From AP-15 sp963700195 (GTDB lineage Bacteria > Pseudomonadota > Alphaproteobacteria > ATCC43930 > CGMCC-115725), in the NCBI GenBank assembly GCA_963700195.1, contig CAVOWQ010000009.1:62001-126000 (forward strand): 64,000 nt of DNA, given 5' to 3'. Position numbers and translations under genes: made by a program. A model generated the notes under the pieces. That model had not been told where the DNA came from. It was given only the letters and a program-made list of their open reading frames with translations, and ran no database searches. This document shows positions 43,194 to 52,137 of the stretch, one piece after another (the first letter of the stretch is position 1; every line of letters starts with the position of its first letter).

Positions 43194-43946
43194 TCATGCC
43201 GGACGTGGCGAGCGTGCTCGTGGACGGACGGACTTCGCCGCGGGCTCGCTCAGCGCCTCGGGCTCGCCGCTGCCGGCGCGCGCCGCGATCAGCTCGGCGG
43301 GGCCGGTCTTGGCGCCGTAGCGGCAGAGATCGGCGACGACGCAATTGGGGCAGTCGGGCTTGCGCGCCTGGCACACGTAGCGGCCGTGCAGGATCAGCCA
43401 GTGATGCGCATAGCGCTTGTATTGCGGCACGGCGTGATCGCCTCGAGCGCCGGTCTCGACCGCGAGCGGCGTCTTGCCCGGGGCGATGCCGGTGCGGTTG
43501 GCCACCCGGAAGATGTGCGTGTCGACGGCGATCGTCGGTTCGCCGAAGGCGACGTTCAGCACGACGTTGGCGGTCTTGCGTCCGACCCCGGGCAGCGCCT
43601 CCAGCGCGGCGCGGTCGCGCGGCACCTCGCCGCCATGTTGCTCGACGAGGATCCGGCTCAGCGCGATCAGGTTCTTCGCCTTGGTGCGAAAGAGGCCGAT
43701 CGTGCGGATCAGCTCGACGATCCGCTCCTCTCCGAGAGCCAGCATCTTCGCCGGCGTGTCGGCAAGGGCGAAGAGCGCGGGGGTCGCCTTGTTGACGCCG
43801 GCATCGGTCGCCTGCGCCGACAGCACGACGGCGACCAGCAGGGTGAACGGGTTGATGAATTCGAGCTCGGTCTGCGGGATCGGCCGCGTCTCCGCCAGCC
43901 GGCGATAGAATTCCCGTGCCTCACGTTTCGAAAAAGCGCGCATCAC
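43194..43946 (-). CDS. nth: Endonuclease III, DNA glycosylase/AP lyase (compensating frame changes)
   Basis: Nth removes oxidised pyrimidines and nicks abasic sites. The product has NPFTLLVAVVLSAQATDAGVNKAT, the helix-hairpin-helix LPGVGRKTANVVLN with the catalytic Lys, VDTHIFRVANRTG with the catalytic Asp, and the four [4Fe-4S] cysteines (C-x6-C-x2-C-x5-C in VCQARKPDCPNCVVADLC). Between about 43470 and 43440 the literal reading TGARGDHAVP should be TGLEAITP-like in another frame; two opposite indels restore the frame. An Ala/Glu/Pro-rich C-terminal tail extends past the family end. DUF2244 is divergent upstream, its common neighbour. Confidence 0.93.
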   Translation of the reverse strand: MMRAFSKREAREFYRRLAETRPIPQTELEFINPFTLLVAVVLSAQATDAGVNKATPALFALADTPAKMLALGEERIVELIRTIGLFRTKAKNLIALSRILVEQHGGEVPRDRAALEALPGVGRKTANVVLNVAFGEPTIAVDTHIFRVANRTGIAPGKTPLAVETGARGDHAVPQYKRYAHHWLILHGRYVCQARKPDCPNCVVADLCRYGAKTGPAELIAARAGSGEPEALSEPAAKSVRPRARSPRPA

Positions 43947-44040
43947 GGGAGTGTAGAGGGGCTTGCCGTCGACGACAAACGGCGACGCAATCTCGCGACC
44001 GCTTTACGGATCGGCGGCCCCGCCCTTATGTTTTCGCTAC

Positions 44041-44562
44041 ATGACGCCGAGCCCCATCTGCGCCGACCCCGCTGCCCTGCCCGGCCGCCCGTTTTTCGAG
44101 CGCGTGCTGTTGCCGCATCGCAGCCTGCCGTCGCGCAACTTTCATCTGCTGATGGGATTGCTCGGTTTGATCAGCCTCGCCGCCGGCGCTGGGTTTGTCG
44201 CGGTCGGCGCCTGGCCGGTGATCGGGTTTTTCGGGCTCGACGTCGCGCTCGTTTACCTCGCCTTCCGGCTCAACTATCGCACTGCCCGACAGAGCGAGAC
44301 GATCCGGCTCGCCGACGACACGTTCACGGTCGAGCGGGTCAGTGTGCGCGGCGAGCGCCGCAACTGGCGTTTTCAGCCCTTCTGGGTCAGGGTCATTCTG
44401 GAGGAGCGGCCGGATACGTCGAACCGCCTGCTCGTCGCCTCGCATGGCCGCAGCCTCGTGATCGGCGACTTTGTGCCTCCCGCCACGCGGCGCGAGCTCG
44501 CCGCGACCTTGCGCGATGCGCTCACCCGCTGGCGCAATTCTCTGAACCCCGCGCGGCAGTAA
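44041..44562 (+). CDS. DUF2244-domain membrane protein
   Basis: The product is 173 aa with two adjacent membrane helices (about 38-80) and a C-terminal cytoplasmic domain with RNWRFQPFWVRVILEE and SHGRSLVIGDFVPPATRREL. This matches DUF2244, a family of unknown function widespread in Alphaproteobacteria and usually next to nth. A role in envelope or integral-membrane assembly has been guessed but is not established. Confidence 0.88.
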   Translation: MTPSPICADPAALPGRPFFERVLLPHRSLPSRNFHLLMGLLGLISLAAGAGFVAVGAWPVIGFFGLDVALVYLAFRLNYRTARQSETIRLADDTFTVERVSVRGERRNWRFQPFWVRVILEERPDTSNRLLVASHGRSLVIGDFVPPATRRELAATLRDALTRWRNSLNPARQ

Positions 44563-44573
44563 CGCGAGGCGGT

Positions 44574-45381
44574 TCAAAGGCCGAGGACCTCCTTCAGGCC
44601 GTAAACCCCCGGTGGCCGCCCGACCACCCAACGGGCGGCGCGGATGGCGCCTTTCGCGTAGATCACGCGGCTGGTCGCCCGGTGGATCAGTTCGAGACGT
44701 TCGGCGGCGCCGGCGAAGATCACATGGTGATCGCCGACCGCATCGCCGCCGCGCAACGCGGCGAAACCGATATCGCCGGTGCGGCGCGGGCCGGTTATGC
44801 CGTCGCGGGCGCGTTGCTCGACCTGTTCGAACTCCACCCCGCGGCCTGCCGCCGCGGCTCGGCCGAGCGCGAGCGCCGTGCCCGAGGGGGCATCGACCTT
44901 GCCGCGATGGTGCATCTCCATGATCTCGATGTCCCAGTCGGGGCCGAGCCGGCGCGCGACTTCCTCGACGACGCTCAACAAGACGTTGACCCCGAGGCTC
45001 ATATTCGGCGCCCACACGATCGGAATGCTGGCGCGCCGCCTCCCTGACCTTGTCGCCTTGCTCCATCCCGAGGCCGGTCGTCCCGATCACCATTGCGGTG
45101 CCGAGAGAAGCGGCGAGCTCGGCATGCTCGGCGGTCGCTTGGGGCGAGGTGAATTCGAGCACGACGTCGCAGTCGCGGATCACCTTCTCGACCGTCTCAC
45201 CGATCGGGATGCCGATCCGGCCGATGCCGGCCAGCTCGCCGATATCCTGGTTGACATAGCCGCTGCCCGGCGCCTCACTGCCGCCGGCCACGGAACAACC
45301 CTCGGTATGCGCAATCTCGGCGACCAGCATCCTCCCCATCCGGCCGCCGCATCCGACGACCCCCATCTTGGTCCCGGCCAT
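44574..45381 (-). CDS. dapB: 4-hydroxy-tetrahydrodipicolinate reductase (one frame change)
   Basis: DapB carries out the NAD(P)H-dependent reduction in lysine and diaminopimelate synthesis. The N-terminus has the Rossmann motif GVVGCGGRMGRMLV and DVVLEFTSPQA, then GTTGL. After a shift near 45035 comes IPIVWAPNMSLGVN, followed by EIMEMHHRGKVDAPSGTALALG, which carries the catalytic H-H and K residues. Joined length is about 268 aa, as expected. Because DapB is normally essential, the shift is probably a sequence error. Confidence 0.93.
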
Positions 45382-45474
45382 CTTCTTCCTCCCGCTTTCC
45401 TGAGACTGGAACGCTTACCCATTGCCCTATAAAACACAAGGTGCGGGCGTCCCACCGTCAACATGGAGGAACGG

Positions 45475-46083
45475 ATGGACCATGACCATCAGGAGCTGCC
45501 ATCTGACCCGGCCTTGCGGGTGATGGCGCTCGAATCCTTGCTTGTCGAGAAGGGCCTCGTCGATCCGGCCGCGCTCGATGCATTGATCGATGCCTACGAG
45601 CACAAAATCGGGCCGCGCAACGGCGCCCGGCTGGTGGCGCGTGCCTGGGTCGATCCCGAATTCAAGAAGCGGCTTCTCGCCGATGCGGGTTCGGCAGCTG
45701 CCGAGTTTGGCTACGTCCCTCACGGCAAAGAGCATCTCGTCGCCCTAGAGAACACTTCGGAGAGGCACAATCTCGTCGTTTGCACATTATGCTCGTGCTA
45801 TCCGTGGCCGGTCCTGGGGCTGCCGCCGGTCTGGTACAAATCCGCCCCGTACCGGTCGCGCGCCGTTATCGACCCGCGCGGTGTGTTGCGGGAGTTCGGA
45901 CTGGAGATCAGCGAGGATGTCGAGATCCGTATCTGGGATTCGACGTCGGAAATGCGCTACTTGGTATTGCCGGAGCGCCCGGCCGGCTCCGAACAGATGA
46001 ACGAGGACGAGCTCGCCGCGTTGGTCACCCGCGACGCAATGATCGGCACAGCCAAGGTGACGCTTGCCGGAGCTTCGCGGTGA
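45475..46083 (+). CDS. nthA: Nitrile hydratase alpha subunit, cobalt type
   Basis: The alpha subunit carries the catalytic metal that hydrates nitriles to amides. The 202-aa product has the metal-binding motif VCTLCSCYPWPVLG. Threonine between the first two Cys residues is the cobalt-type signature (serine marks the iron type). The second and third cysteines are the ones oxidised to sulfinate and sulfenate in mature enzymes. The ATG at 45475 follows GGAGGA at four bases; an ATG four codons earlier is less likely. TATAAA lies 40 bases upstream and may belong to a promoter. It overlaps nthB by four bases. Confidence 0.95.
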   Translation: MDHDHQELPSDPALRVMALESLLVEKGLVDPAALDALIDAYEHKIGPRNGARLVARAWVDPEFKKRLLADAGSAAAEFGYVPHGKEHLVALENTSERHNLVVCTLCSCYPWPVLGLPPVWYKSAPYRSRAVIDPRGVLREFGLEISEDVEIRIWDSTSEMRYLVLPERPAGSEQMNEDELAALVTRDAMIGTAKVTLAGASR

Positions 46084-46739
46084 ACGGCGTCCACGATATG
46101 GGCGGCATGCACGGTATGGGGCCGGTCGTGCCCGAAGCCGACGAGCCGGTCTTTCACGACCCTTGGGAGGGCCGCGTTTTGGCGCTCAACCGCGCCACGG
46201 CGGCCCTCGGAAAATGGAATATCGATGCGAGCAGGCATTCAATCGAACGTATCCGGCCCGCCGATTATCTTCGTATGAGCTATTACGAGAAATGGCTGGT
46301 CGGGCTGGTCACGCGGCTTGAAGAGAGCGGCCTCGTTACTCCCGCCGAGCTCCAAAGCGGCCAGCCGGCGCCGGGAACCCCTAAGGCGACTCCGCCGTTG
46401 ACGGCCGAGCAGGTCGCAGCGCCGGTCTCCGAGCGCGGCTGGTTCGAGCGCCCGGTGAATGCGCCGCCGCGCTTTGCGGTCGGCCAGGCCGTGCGCGCCA
46501 AAAAAATCAATCCGACCGGTCACACCCGCCTGCCGCGTTATGCACGCGGCAATATCGGCGTCATCGACCGTGTTCACGGGGCCCATGTATTGCCCGACAG
46601 CAACGCTCATTTCCGCGGCGAGAGCCCGCAGCACCTCTACTCCGTGCGGTTTTCGGCACACGAGCTGTGGGGTGAGGCGGCGTCGGCACGCGACGCCGTC
46701 TACATCGATCTGTGGGAAGACTATCTCGAGCCTGCGTAA
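46080..46739 (+). CDS. nthB: Nitrile hydratase beta subunit
   Basis: The beta subunit completes the active site and substrate channel. The 219-aa product starts with GTG as VNGVHDMGGMHGMGPV, the conserved beta N-terminus. It contains YYEKWLVGLVTRLEESG and the C-terminal SH3-like barrel (FAVGQAVRAKKINPTGHTRLPRYARGNIGVI, then YSVRFSAHELWG). The GTG overlaps the nthA stop (GTGA). The order alpha-beta is typical of low-molecular-mass cobalt enzymes in Proteobacteria. Confidence 0.95.
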   Translation: MNGVHDMGGMHGMGPVVPEADEPVFHDPWEGRVLALNRATAALGKWNIDASRHSIERIRPADYLRMSYYEKWLVGLVTRLEESGLVTPAELQSGQPAPGTPKATPPLTAEQVAAPVSERGWFERPVNAPPRFAVGQAVRAKKINPTGHTRLPRYARGNIGVIDRVHGAHVLPDSNAHFRGESPQHLYSVRFSAHELWGEAASARDAVYIDLWEDYLEPA

Positions 46740-46745
46740 GATCCG

Positions 46746-47132
46746 ATGTCCGATCCGGAGCCGGTCTTTGCCGAACCGTGGGAAGCCCACGCTTTCGCGC
46801 TTGCCGTCAAATTGTCGGAAGCCGGTCTTTTCACATGGGCCGAATGGTCAGCCGCTCTTGCCGAGGAGCTCGCTGCCGCAAGCCGGCGCGGCGAACCCGA
46901 TCACGGCGCCTGCTACTACCACCATTGGCTCGCCGCGCTGGAACGCCTGGTCACTGTGAAAAATCTCGTGCCCCCACCCGCCGTACATGCGCGAAAGCAG
47001 GAGTGGGCGGAGGCGTACCGTCGGACGCCACACGGAAGTCCCGTAACGCTGGAAGCAGCCCCTCACCCCTCCGTCTCCCCGCGCGCGGGCAGAGGGAGGC
47101 GCCCGCGCCAGCGGGAGGGTGAGGGGCAGTAG
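46746..47132 (+). CDS. Nitrile hydratase accessory protein, extended by a repeat
   Basis: The product is 128 aa. Residues 1 to about 103 (EPVFAEPWEAHAFALAVKLSEAGLFTWAEWSAALAEEL, YYHHWLAALERLV, TPHGSPV) match the small accessory protein homologous to the beta-subunit N-terminus. In cobalt enzymes this protein escorts metal-loaded alpha subunit into the complex. The last ~25 residues (PHPSVSPRAGRGRRPRQ and onward) are encoded by a palindromic repeat and are not part of the family. It starts six bases after nthB. Confidence 0.85.
   Translation: MSDPEPVFAEPWEAHAFALAVKLSEAGLFTWAEWSAALAEELAAASRRGEPDHGACYYHHWLAALERLVTVKNLVPPPAVHARKQEWAEAYRRTPHGSPVTLEAAPHPSVSPRAGRGRRPRQREGEGQ
47058..47127. repeat. 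palindromic GC-rich repeat (REP-like), copy B
   Basis: The ends GCCCCTCACCC and GGGTGAGGGGC are perfect inverses over 11 bases, with GC-rich internal stems. It shares the GCGGGAGGGTGAGG core with copy A at 42001-42115. It overlaps the 3' end of the nitrile hydratase accessory gene and adds about 24 codons to it. Confidence 0.75.
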
Positions 47133-47152
47133 GCAACCGAAACTCGCCGCTC

Positions 47153-48700
47153 ATGGCCTTGCTGCGTTCCGTCGCCACGGTAGGGTCCTACACCCTGCTG
47201 AGCCGCGTTTTCGGGTTTATCCGTGACGTGTTGACGGCCGCCATCCTTGGCGCGGAGCCGGTGGCGGACGCCTTTTTTGTGGCCCAGCGTCTGCCCAACC
47301 TGTTTCGCAGCCTGTTCGCCGAGGGTGCCTTCAGCGCCGCCTTTGTCCCGCTTTTCGCCGGTACCGTGGCTGAGCATGGCAAAGAGGCCGCTCGGGTCTT
47401 CGCCGAGGATGCGCTCGCCGTGCTGCTGGCAGCGCTGCTCGGCTTTGTTCTGCTGGGCGAAATCTTCATGCCGGCGGTGATGTCGGTGATTGCGCCGGGA
47501 TTCGGCGAGGATCCGGCCAAGTTCGGCCTCGCCGTTGATCTCGCCCGGATTACGTTTCCGTATCTGCTGTTTATTGCGCTGGTGGCACTGCAGGGGGGCG
47601 TGCTGAACTCGGTCGACCGCTTTGCGGCTGCCGCCGCTACACCGATCCTGCTCAACCTGTTCCTGATCGCCGCGCTCCTGATGATGGACCGGTTGGGCTG
47701 GCGTGACGGCCGCGCCTTGGCCTGGGCAGTCACCGGGGCGGGGCTCGCGCAGTTCCTTTGGCTGTTGTCGTCCTGCGCGCGGGCCGGCCTGGCATTGCGG
47801 CTGCCGATGCCGCGGCTGACGCCGGGCGTGCGGCGCACCCTCGCCGTGATGGCGCCGGGAACGATCGGGGCCGGCGTCACGCAGCTCAACCTCTTGATCT
47901 CGACTGCCCTCGCCTCGCTGTTGCCCGGCGGATCGGTCTCGTACCTCTATTACGCCGACCGGCTGAACCAATTGCCGCTCGGCGTCGTCGGCATCGCGGT
48001 CGGCACCGCGATCCTCCCGCCATTGTCGCGCCAGCTGAGGCTCGGGCTTGCCGGGGACGCCGTCGATACCCAGAACCGGGGGATCGAGTTGGCGCTGTTG
48101 CTGACCTTGCCGGCAGCAGTGGCCTTGGCTGTGCTCGCCACGCCTATATTGGCAGTGCTGTTCCAGCGCGGCGCCTTCGGCCCAGCCGATACGGCGGCCA
48201 CCGCCGCCGCCCTTGCCGCTTACGCCGTAGGGCTGCCAGCCTTTGTCCTCGTCAAGGTCTTGGCGCCGGCCTTCTTCGCGCGCCACGACACCGCCACGCC
48301 GGTCAAGGTGGCGATCGCCGCGATGACGGCCAATCTCTGTCTGACCCTCGTCCTCATGCAGTTTTTGGCGCATGTGGGGATCGCCTTGGCGACGACGATT
48401 GCGGGCTGGGTCAATGCGCTAACCCTGCTCGCGTTGTTGCTCCGCCGCGGGCATTTTCGTTTTGACAGCCGCGCCCGGCGTAACCTGCCGCGGGTCGGCA
48501 TTGCCACTCTGGGCATGGGGATAGTGCTGGCGCTGCTGCGAATCGCCCTCGGCCCGGCATTGGCCGGGCCGTCTCTCGTTCGCGTGGGCGCGCTCACGGG
48601 CCTGGTTGCCGCGGGTCTGACCGCTTTTGCGCTTCTCGCGCTCGCCTTCGGGGTCGCCGATTGGCGCGCCCTGGTGCAGCGGCGTCGGCAACCCGCTTGA
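47153..48700 (+). CDS. murJ: MurJ, lipid II flippase
   Basis: MurJ moves lipid II across the inner membrane for peptidoglycan synthesis. The 515-aa product has about 14 membrane helices and the family start MALLRSVATVGSYTLLSRVFGFIRD. It also shows the PNLFRSLFAEGAFSAAFVP segment that lines the cavity, and YYADRLNQLPLGVVGIAVGTAILP. It is intact. trpS follows about 45 bases later, a common alphaproteobacterial pair. Confidence 0.96.
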   Translation: MALLRSVATVGSYTLLSRVFGFIRDVLTAAILGAEPVADAFFVAQRLPNLFRSLFAEGAFSAAFVPLFAGTVAEHGKEAARVFAEDALAVLLAALLGFVLLGEIFMPAVMSVIAPGFGEDPAKFGLAVDLARITFPYLLFIALVALQGGVLNSVDRFAAAAATPILLNLFLIAALLMMDRLGWRDGRALAWAVTGAGLAQFLWLLSSCARAGLALRLPMPRLTPGVRRTLAVMAPGTIGAGVTQLNLLISTALASLLPGGSVSYLYYADRLNQLPLGVVGIAVGTAILPPLSRQLRLGLAGDAVDTQNRGIELALLLTLPAAVALAVLATPILAVLFQRGAFGPADTAATAAALAAYAVGLPAFVLVKVLAPAFFARHDTATPVKVAIAAMTANLCLTLVLMQFLAHVGIALATTIAGWVNALTLLALLLRRGHFRFDSRARRNLPRVGIATLGMGIVLALLRIALGPALAGPSLVRVGALTGLVAAGLTAFALLALAFGVADWRALVQRRRQPA

Positions 48701-48746
48701 CCGACGCCGCGCCGCGGCGATAACAGGCGCCCCCACCGCCACCTAT

Positions 48747-49754
48747 ATGAGTCAAATGAACCGTATTTTCTCCGGCATCCAGCCTACGGGCAATCTGCAT
48801 CTCGGCAATTATCTCGGAGCAATTCACAATTGGGTGGAGTTGCAGCACGACTTCGAGTGCATTTTCTGCATCGTCGACCTGCACGCGCTCACTCAGCCGC
48901 AGGATCCCGCCGAATTGCGCGCTTCGACGCGTGAAGTGACGGCGGCCTACATCGCCGCGGGTATCGACCCGGATCGCTGCACGATCTTCAACCAGAGCAT
49001 GGTTTCCGCTCATACCGAGCTGGCTTGGCTGCTCGGTTGTCTGACGCCGCTCGGTTGGCTCAACCGGATGACACAATTCAAGGAAAAAGCTGGAAAGCAT
49101 CGCGACATGGCCGGCCTCGGTCTTTATGCCTACCCGGTGCTGATGGCGGCCGACATTCTCGTCTACAAGGCAACCCACGTACCGGTCGGCGAAGACCAGA
49201 AGCAGCATTTGGAGCTCGCGCGCGATATCGCCGGCGCGTTCAACCGCCGCTACGAACGCGACTTCTTCCCATTGCCGGAGCCGCAGATCTTCGGAGCGGC
49301 GACCCGGGTGATGAGCCTGCGCGACGGCACAAAGAAGATGTCGAAGTCGGACACCTCCGATTACTCGCGCATCAACATGACCGACGACGCCGACGCGATC
49401 GCGTTGAAGATCAGGCGGGCAAAGACCGATCCCGAGCCTCTTCCCGGAGACGTCGCCGACCTGGAACGCAGGCCCGAGGCCGATAATCTGATCGGCATTT
49501 ACGCTGCCCTATCTGGGCTTTCGCGTGAAGCGGCACTCGCCCGGTTTGCTGGTCAGAACTTCTCCGAATTCAAGGATGCCTTGTCCGAGTTGGCGATCGA
49601 CGTATTGGGACGAATCGGCGGGGAGATGCGCCGATTGATGGCGGACCCCGGATACATCGACAGGATCTTACGCCGGGGAGCCGAGCACGCAAGGGCAATC
49701 GCCGATCCGGTCTTGCGCGAGGCCCAGGACGTCAGCGGTCTGCTGCGCCCCTGA
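48747..49754 (+). CDS. trpS: Tryptophanyl-tRNA synthetase
   Basis: TrpRS charges tRNA-Trp. The 335-aa class I enzyme has the IFSGIQPTGNLHLGNYLGA segment (HIGH-like), the MAADILVYKATHVPVGEDQKQH tryptophan-site region and the KMSKS loop. The ATG at 48747 (MSQMNRIFSG) is taken as start; MNRIFSG nine bases later is equally plausible. It follows murJ. Confidence 0.97.
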   Translation: MSQMNRIFSGIQPTGNLHLGNYLGAIHNWVELQHDFECIFCIVDLHALTQPQDPAELRASTREVTAAYIAAGIDPDRCTIFNQSMVSAHTELAWLLGCLTPLGWLNRMTQFKEKAGKHRDMAGLGLYAYPVLMAADILVYKATHVPVGEDQKQHLELARDIAGAFNRRYERDFFPLPEPQIFGAATRVMSLRDGTKKMSKSDTSDYSRINMTDDADAIALKIRRAKTDPEPLPGDVADLERRPEADNLIGIYAALSGLSREAALARFAGQNFSEFKDALSELAIDVLGRIGGEMRRLMADPGYIDRILRRGAEHARAIADPVLREAQDVSGLLRP

Positions 49755-49864
49755 GGGGGGTTCACGCTTTTCCCGCCCTGGAGCAGGTTGTAAGTTGACG
49801 GCGCAAGCGCGCTTCGCGGGCAAGCGGCGCGCAACGACAGCACGTAGCCGGCGCCTCGAGCACC

Positions 49865-50782
49865 ATGGATATTTATCTGCCGATCGCCGAGGTGTCGCTC
49901 GACATCTTTGTCCTGCTCGGCCTCGGGGCGGCAGTCGGATTTCTCTCCGGCGTGTTCGGTGTTGGCGGTGGCTTTCTACTGACGCCGCTGCTCATCTTCA
50001 TCGGCGTACCGCCCACCGTAGCCGTCGCGTCCTCGGCTAACCAGCTGGTCGGCGCCTCGGTTTCCGGCGTGCTCGCCCACTGGCGGCGCGGCAATGTCGA
50101 TTTCAAGATGGGATACGTTCTGCTAGTCGGCGGTCTGGCCGGCTCGGTTCTCGGGGTGTGGATTTTCACACTGCTGAAGCGGCTGGGTCAGATCGAGCTG
50201 ACGATCTCGCTCTGTTACGCGCTGCTGCTAGGGACCCTTGGCGCGCTGATGATGATCGAAAGCATCCGCGCGTTGTTCCGGCAGCGTCGACCCGGAGCCT
50301 CGCGGCGCCGACTGCATCAGCACACCTGGATGCATGGCCTGCCGCTCAAGGCACGCTTTCGCCGATCGAGGCTTTACATCAGCGCGCTGCTGCCGGTTGG
50401 AATTGGGTTTGTGATAGGCGTTTTCAGCGCAATCCTCGGCATCGGCGGAGGCTTTATCATGGTCCCGGCGATGATCTACATGCTGGGGATGCCGACCGCC
50501 GTTGTGCCGGGCACCTCGCTGCTCCAGATCATCTTTGTCGCCGCCAACGTCACGGTGCTGCAAGCCTATACCAATCATACCGTTGATGCCGTGCTCGCCC
50601 TGGTCCTGCTGGTCGGCGGGGTCGTCGGCGCGCGGATGGGCACCCGGTTCGGGATGCGCCTGCGAGGCGAGCAGTTGCGTTTCCTGTTGGCCCTGATGGT
50701 GCTCGCGGTCGCCGCAAAGCTGGCCTTCGACATGACGGTGCGCCCGGCCGATTTGTATTCGATCGTTTCGGAGAGAGGATGA
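49865..50782 (+). CDS. TSUP (TauE/SafE) family membrane transporter
   Basis: The product is 305 aa with about eight helices in two repeats, each carrying the family glycine-rich motif (GVFGVGGGFLLTPLLIF near the N-terminus and AILGIGGGFIMVPAMIYMLG in the second half). Members move sulfite, sulfoacetate or other organosulfur anions out of the cell. Its stop overlaps the start of the TIGR02186 gene, a pairing conserved in Alphaproteobacteria, so the two probably act together. Confidence 0.9.
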   Translation: MDIYLPIAEVSLDIFVLLGLGAAVGFLSGVFGVGGGFLLTPLLIFIGVPPTVAVASSANQLVGASVSGVLAHWRRGNVDFKMGYVLLVGGLAGSVLGVWIFTLLKRLGQIELTISLCYALLLGTLGALMMIESIRALFRQRRPGASRRRLHQHTWMHGLPLKARFRRSRLYISALLPVGIGFVIGVFSAILGIGGGFIMVPAMIYMLGMPTAVVPGTSLLQIIFVAANVTVLQAYTNHTVDAVLALVLLVGGVVGARMGTRFGMRLRGEQLRFLLALMVLAVAAKLAFDMTVRPADLYSIVSERG

Positions 50783-51528
50783 GGCGAGGACTCGGCTCCC
50801 TGGGCGTATTGCTGGCCCTTTTGCTGTTGTGTTGGGGATCGGCGGCGCGGGCCGAGGGGCTCGTTGCGGACCTCACCAGTCATCTGATCGCGATCACGAC
50901 CGGGTTTACCGGGGCCTCGGTGGTGCTGTTCGGCGCGACCGACGGTCCCGGTGATGTCATCGTCGCCGTGCGCGGCCCCGAACGCGAGATGGCGGTCCGC
51001 CGCAAGACCCGCGTCGCCGGCATCTGGGTCAATACTCAGCAAATGACGTTCGCGAATCTTCCAAGCTTCTACGCCATTGCTGCGAGCCGGCCGATCGCCG
51101 ACATTCTGTCGCCCGCGGCTGCGGCGTTCTACCGTCTCGGGATAGCCAATCTGAAGCTGGTGGCTGCAACCCCAGCGCCATCCGCTGTCGTTGACGCGTT
51201 CCGCACCGCGCTCGAACGCACCCAGCAAGAGGCGGGGCTGTTCGTGGAGCGATTGGGCAAGGTCGATTTTCTCGGCGAACGCTTGTTTCGCACGACAATC
51301 AACTTTCCCTCAAACGTGCCGACCGGGACCTATCTCGTCGAGGTTTTTTTGGTCCGTGACAAAGATATCGTCAGCGGGCAAACCACCCCGCTCGTGGTGT
51401 CCAAGGTCGGGGTCGACGCGGCGGTGTTCGAATTCTCTACGCGCCAGCCCGGGTTCTACGGCGCGATTGCGGTGCTAACGGCCATAGTGGCAGGATGGCT
51501 CGCAAGCCTGCCGTTCAGAGGCGGCTGA
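50779..51528 (+). CDS. TIGR02186-family membrane-anchored periplasmic protein
   Basis: The product is 249 aa with a signal peptide (about 1-26, cleavage at ARA), a periplasmic body and one C-terminal membrane helix (about 228-243). The segments ITTGFTGASVVLFGAT and RRKTRVAGIWVNTQQMTFANLPSFYA match TIGR02186, a family known mainly for its link to TSUP transporters. The ATG overlaps the transporter stop (ATGA). Exact role unknown. Confidence 0.85.
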   Translation: MRRGLGSLGVLLALLLLCWGSAARAEGLVADLTSHLIAITTGFTGASVVLFGATDGPGDVIVAVRGPEREMAVRRKTRVAGIWVNTQQMTFANLPSFYAIAASRPIADILSPAAAAFYRLGIANLKLVAATPAPSAVVDAFRTALERTQQEAGLFVERLGKVDFLGERLFRTTINFPSNVPTGTYLVEVFLVRDKDIVSGQTTPLVVSKVGVDAAVFEFSTRQPGFYGAIAVLTAIVAGWLASLPFRGG

Positions 51529-51564
51529 TCCTATCAGAATTGGAGCCTATCATAGGATCTACAG

Positions 51565-52137
51565 ATGGTGGAGACCGCACAGCAGCGCGTTTTTCTCGTG
51601 GTGGTCGACGAGACGGAGGAGCTTCAGATCGCCGTCCATTATGCTGCGCGCCGCGCTGCTCACACGGGCGGACGGGTTGCATTGCTCTACGTGATCGAGC
51701 CGTCGGAGCTGCAGCATTGGCGCGCGATCGAGGATCTGGCGCGAGAAGAGCGCCGGGAAGAAGCGGAACAGCTGATGCATAGGCTATGCGACGAAATTTC
51801 GCCGATCGCCGGCTCGATGCCGATTGTCTATATCCGCGAGGGGGTGCGCCGCGACGAGTTGTTGGCGTTGATCAACGAGGAACCCAGCATTTCGATCCTG
51901 GTACTGGCCGCGGGAACCAGTCCCGAGGGACCGGGACCGCTGATCTCGTATCTAACCGGCAAACCTGCGGCTCGGCTGCGTGTTCCAATCACCATCGTCC
52001 CCGGCGGCGCCACCATGGAACAGCTCGAACTCGGTAAGTTGAGAGGCAAAGGCCGAGTCGAGCCGAGGGTTGATTCGGTGCGTCGACGCCCCATGGTAAG
52101 AGCCCATCTTCCGTCCCTTTGCCATCGGAGCCCCTAA
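51565..52137 (+). CDS. Universal stress protein family
   Basis: The 190-aa product has the UspA alpha/beta fold: N-terminal strand RVFLVVVDETEELQIAVHYAARRA, ALLYVI, and the C-terminal LVLAAGTSPEGPG and VPITIVPGG. The ATP-binding G-x2-G-x9-G-S/T pattern is not clean, so it may not bind ATP. The last ~25 residues after ELGKL are basic and unlike the family; a frame error near the end is possible. Its stop overlaps the nfuA start (TAATG). Confidence 0.82.
   Translation: MVETAQQRVFLVVVDETEELQIAVHYAARRAAHTGGRVALLYVIEPSELQHWRAIEDLAREERREEAEQLMHRLCDEISPIAGSMPIVYIREGVRRDELLALINEEPSISILVLAAGTSPEGPGPLISYLTGKPAARLRVPITIVPGGATMEQLELGKLRGKGRVEPRVDSVRRRPMVRAHLPSLCHRSP

Noticed and set aside
41880..45047. 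A 1055-codon open frame on the plus strand
   Set aside because: It lies antisense to mgtC, nth and dapB and crosses DUF2244 in another frame. Its product is low-complexity Arg/Ala/Asp-rich and matches nothing. Long shadow frames are expected at this GC content.
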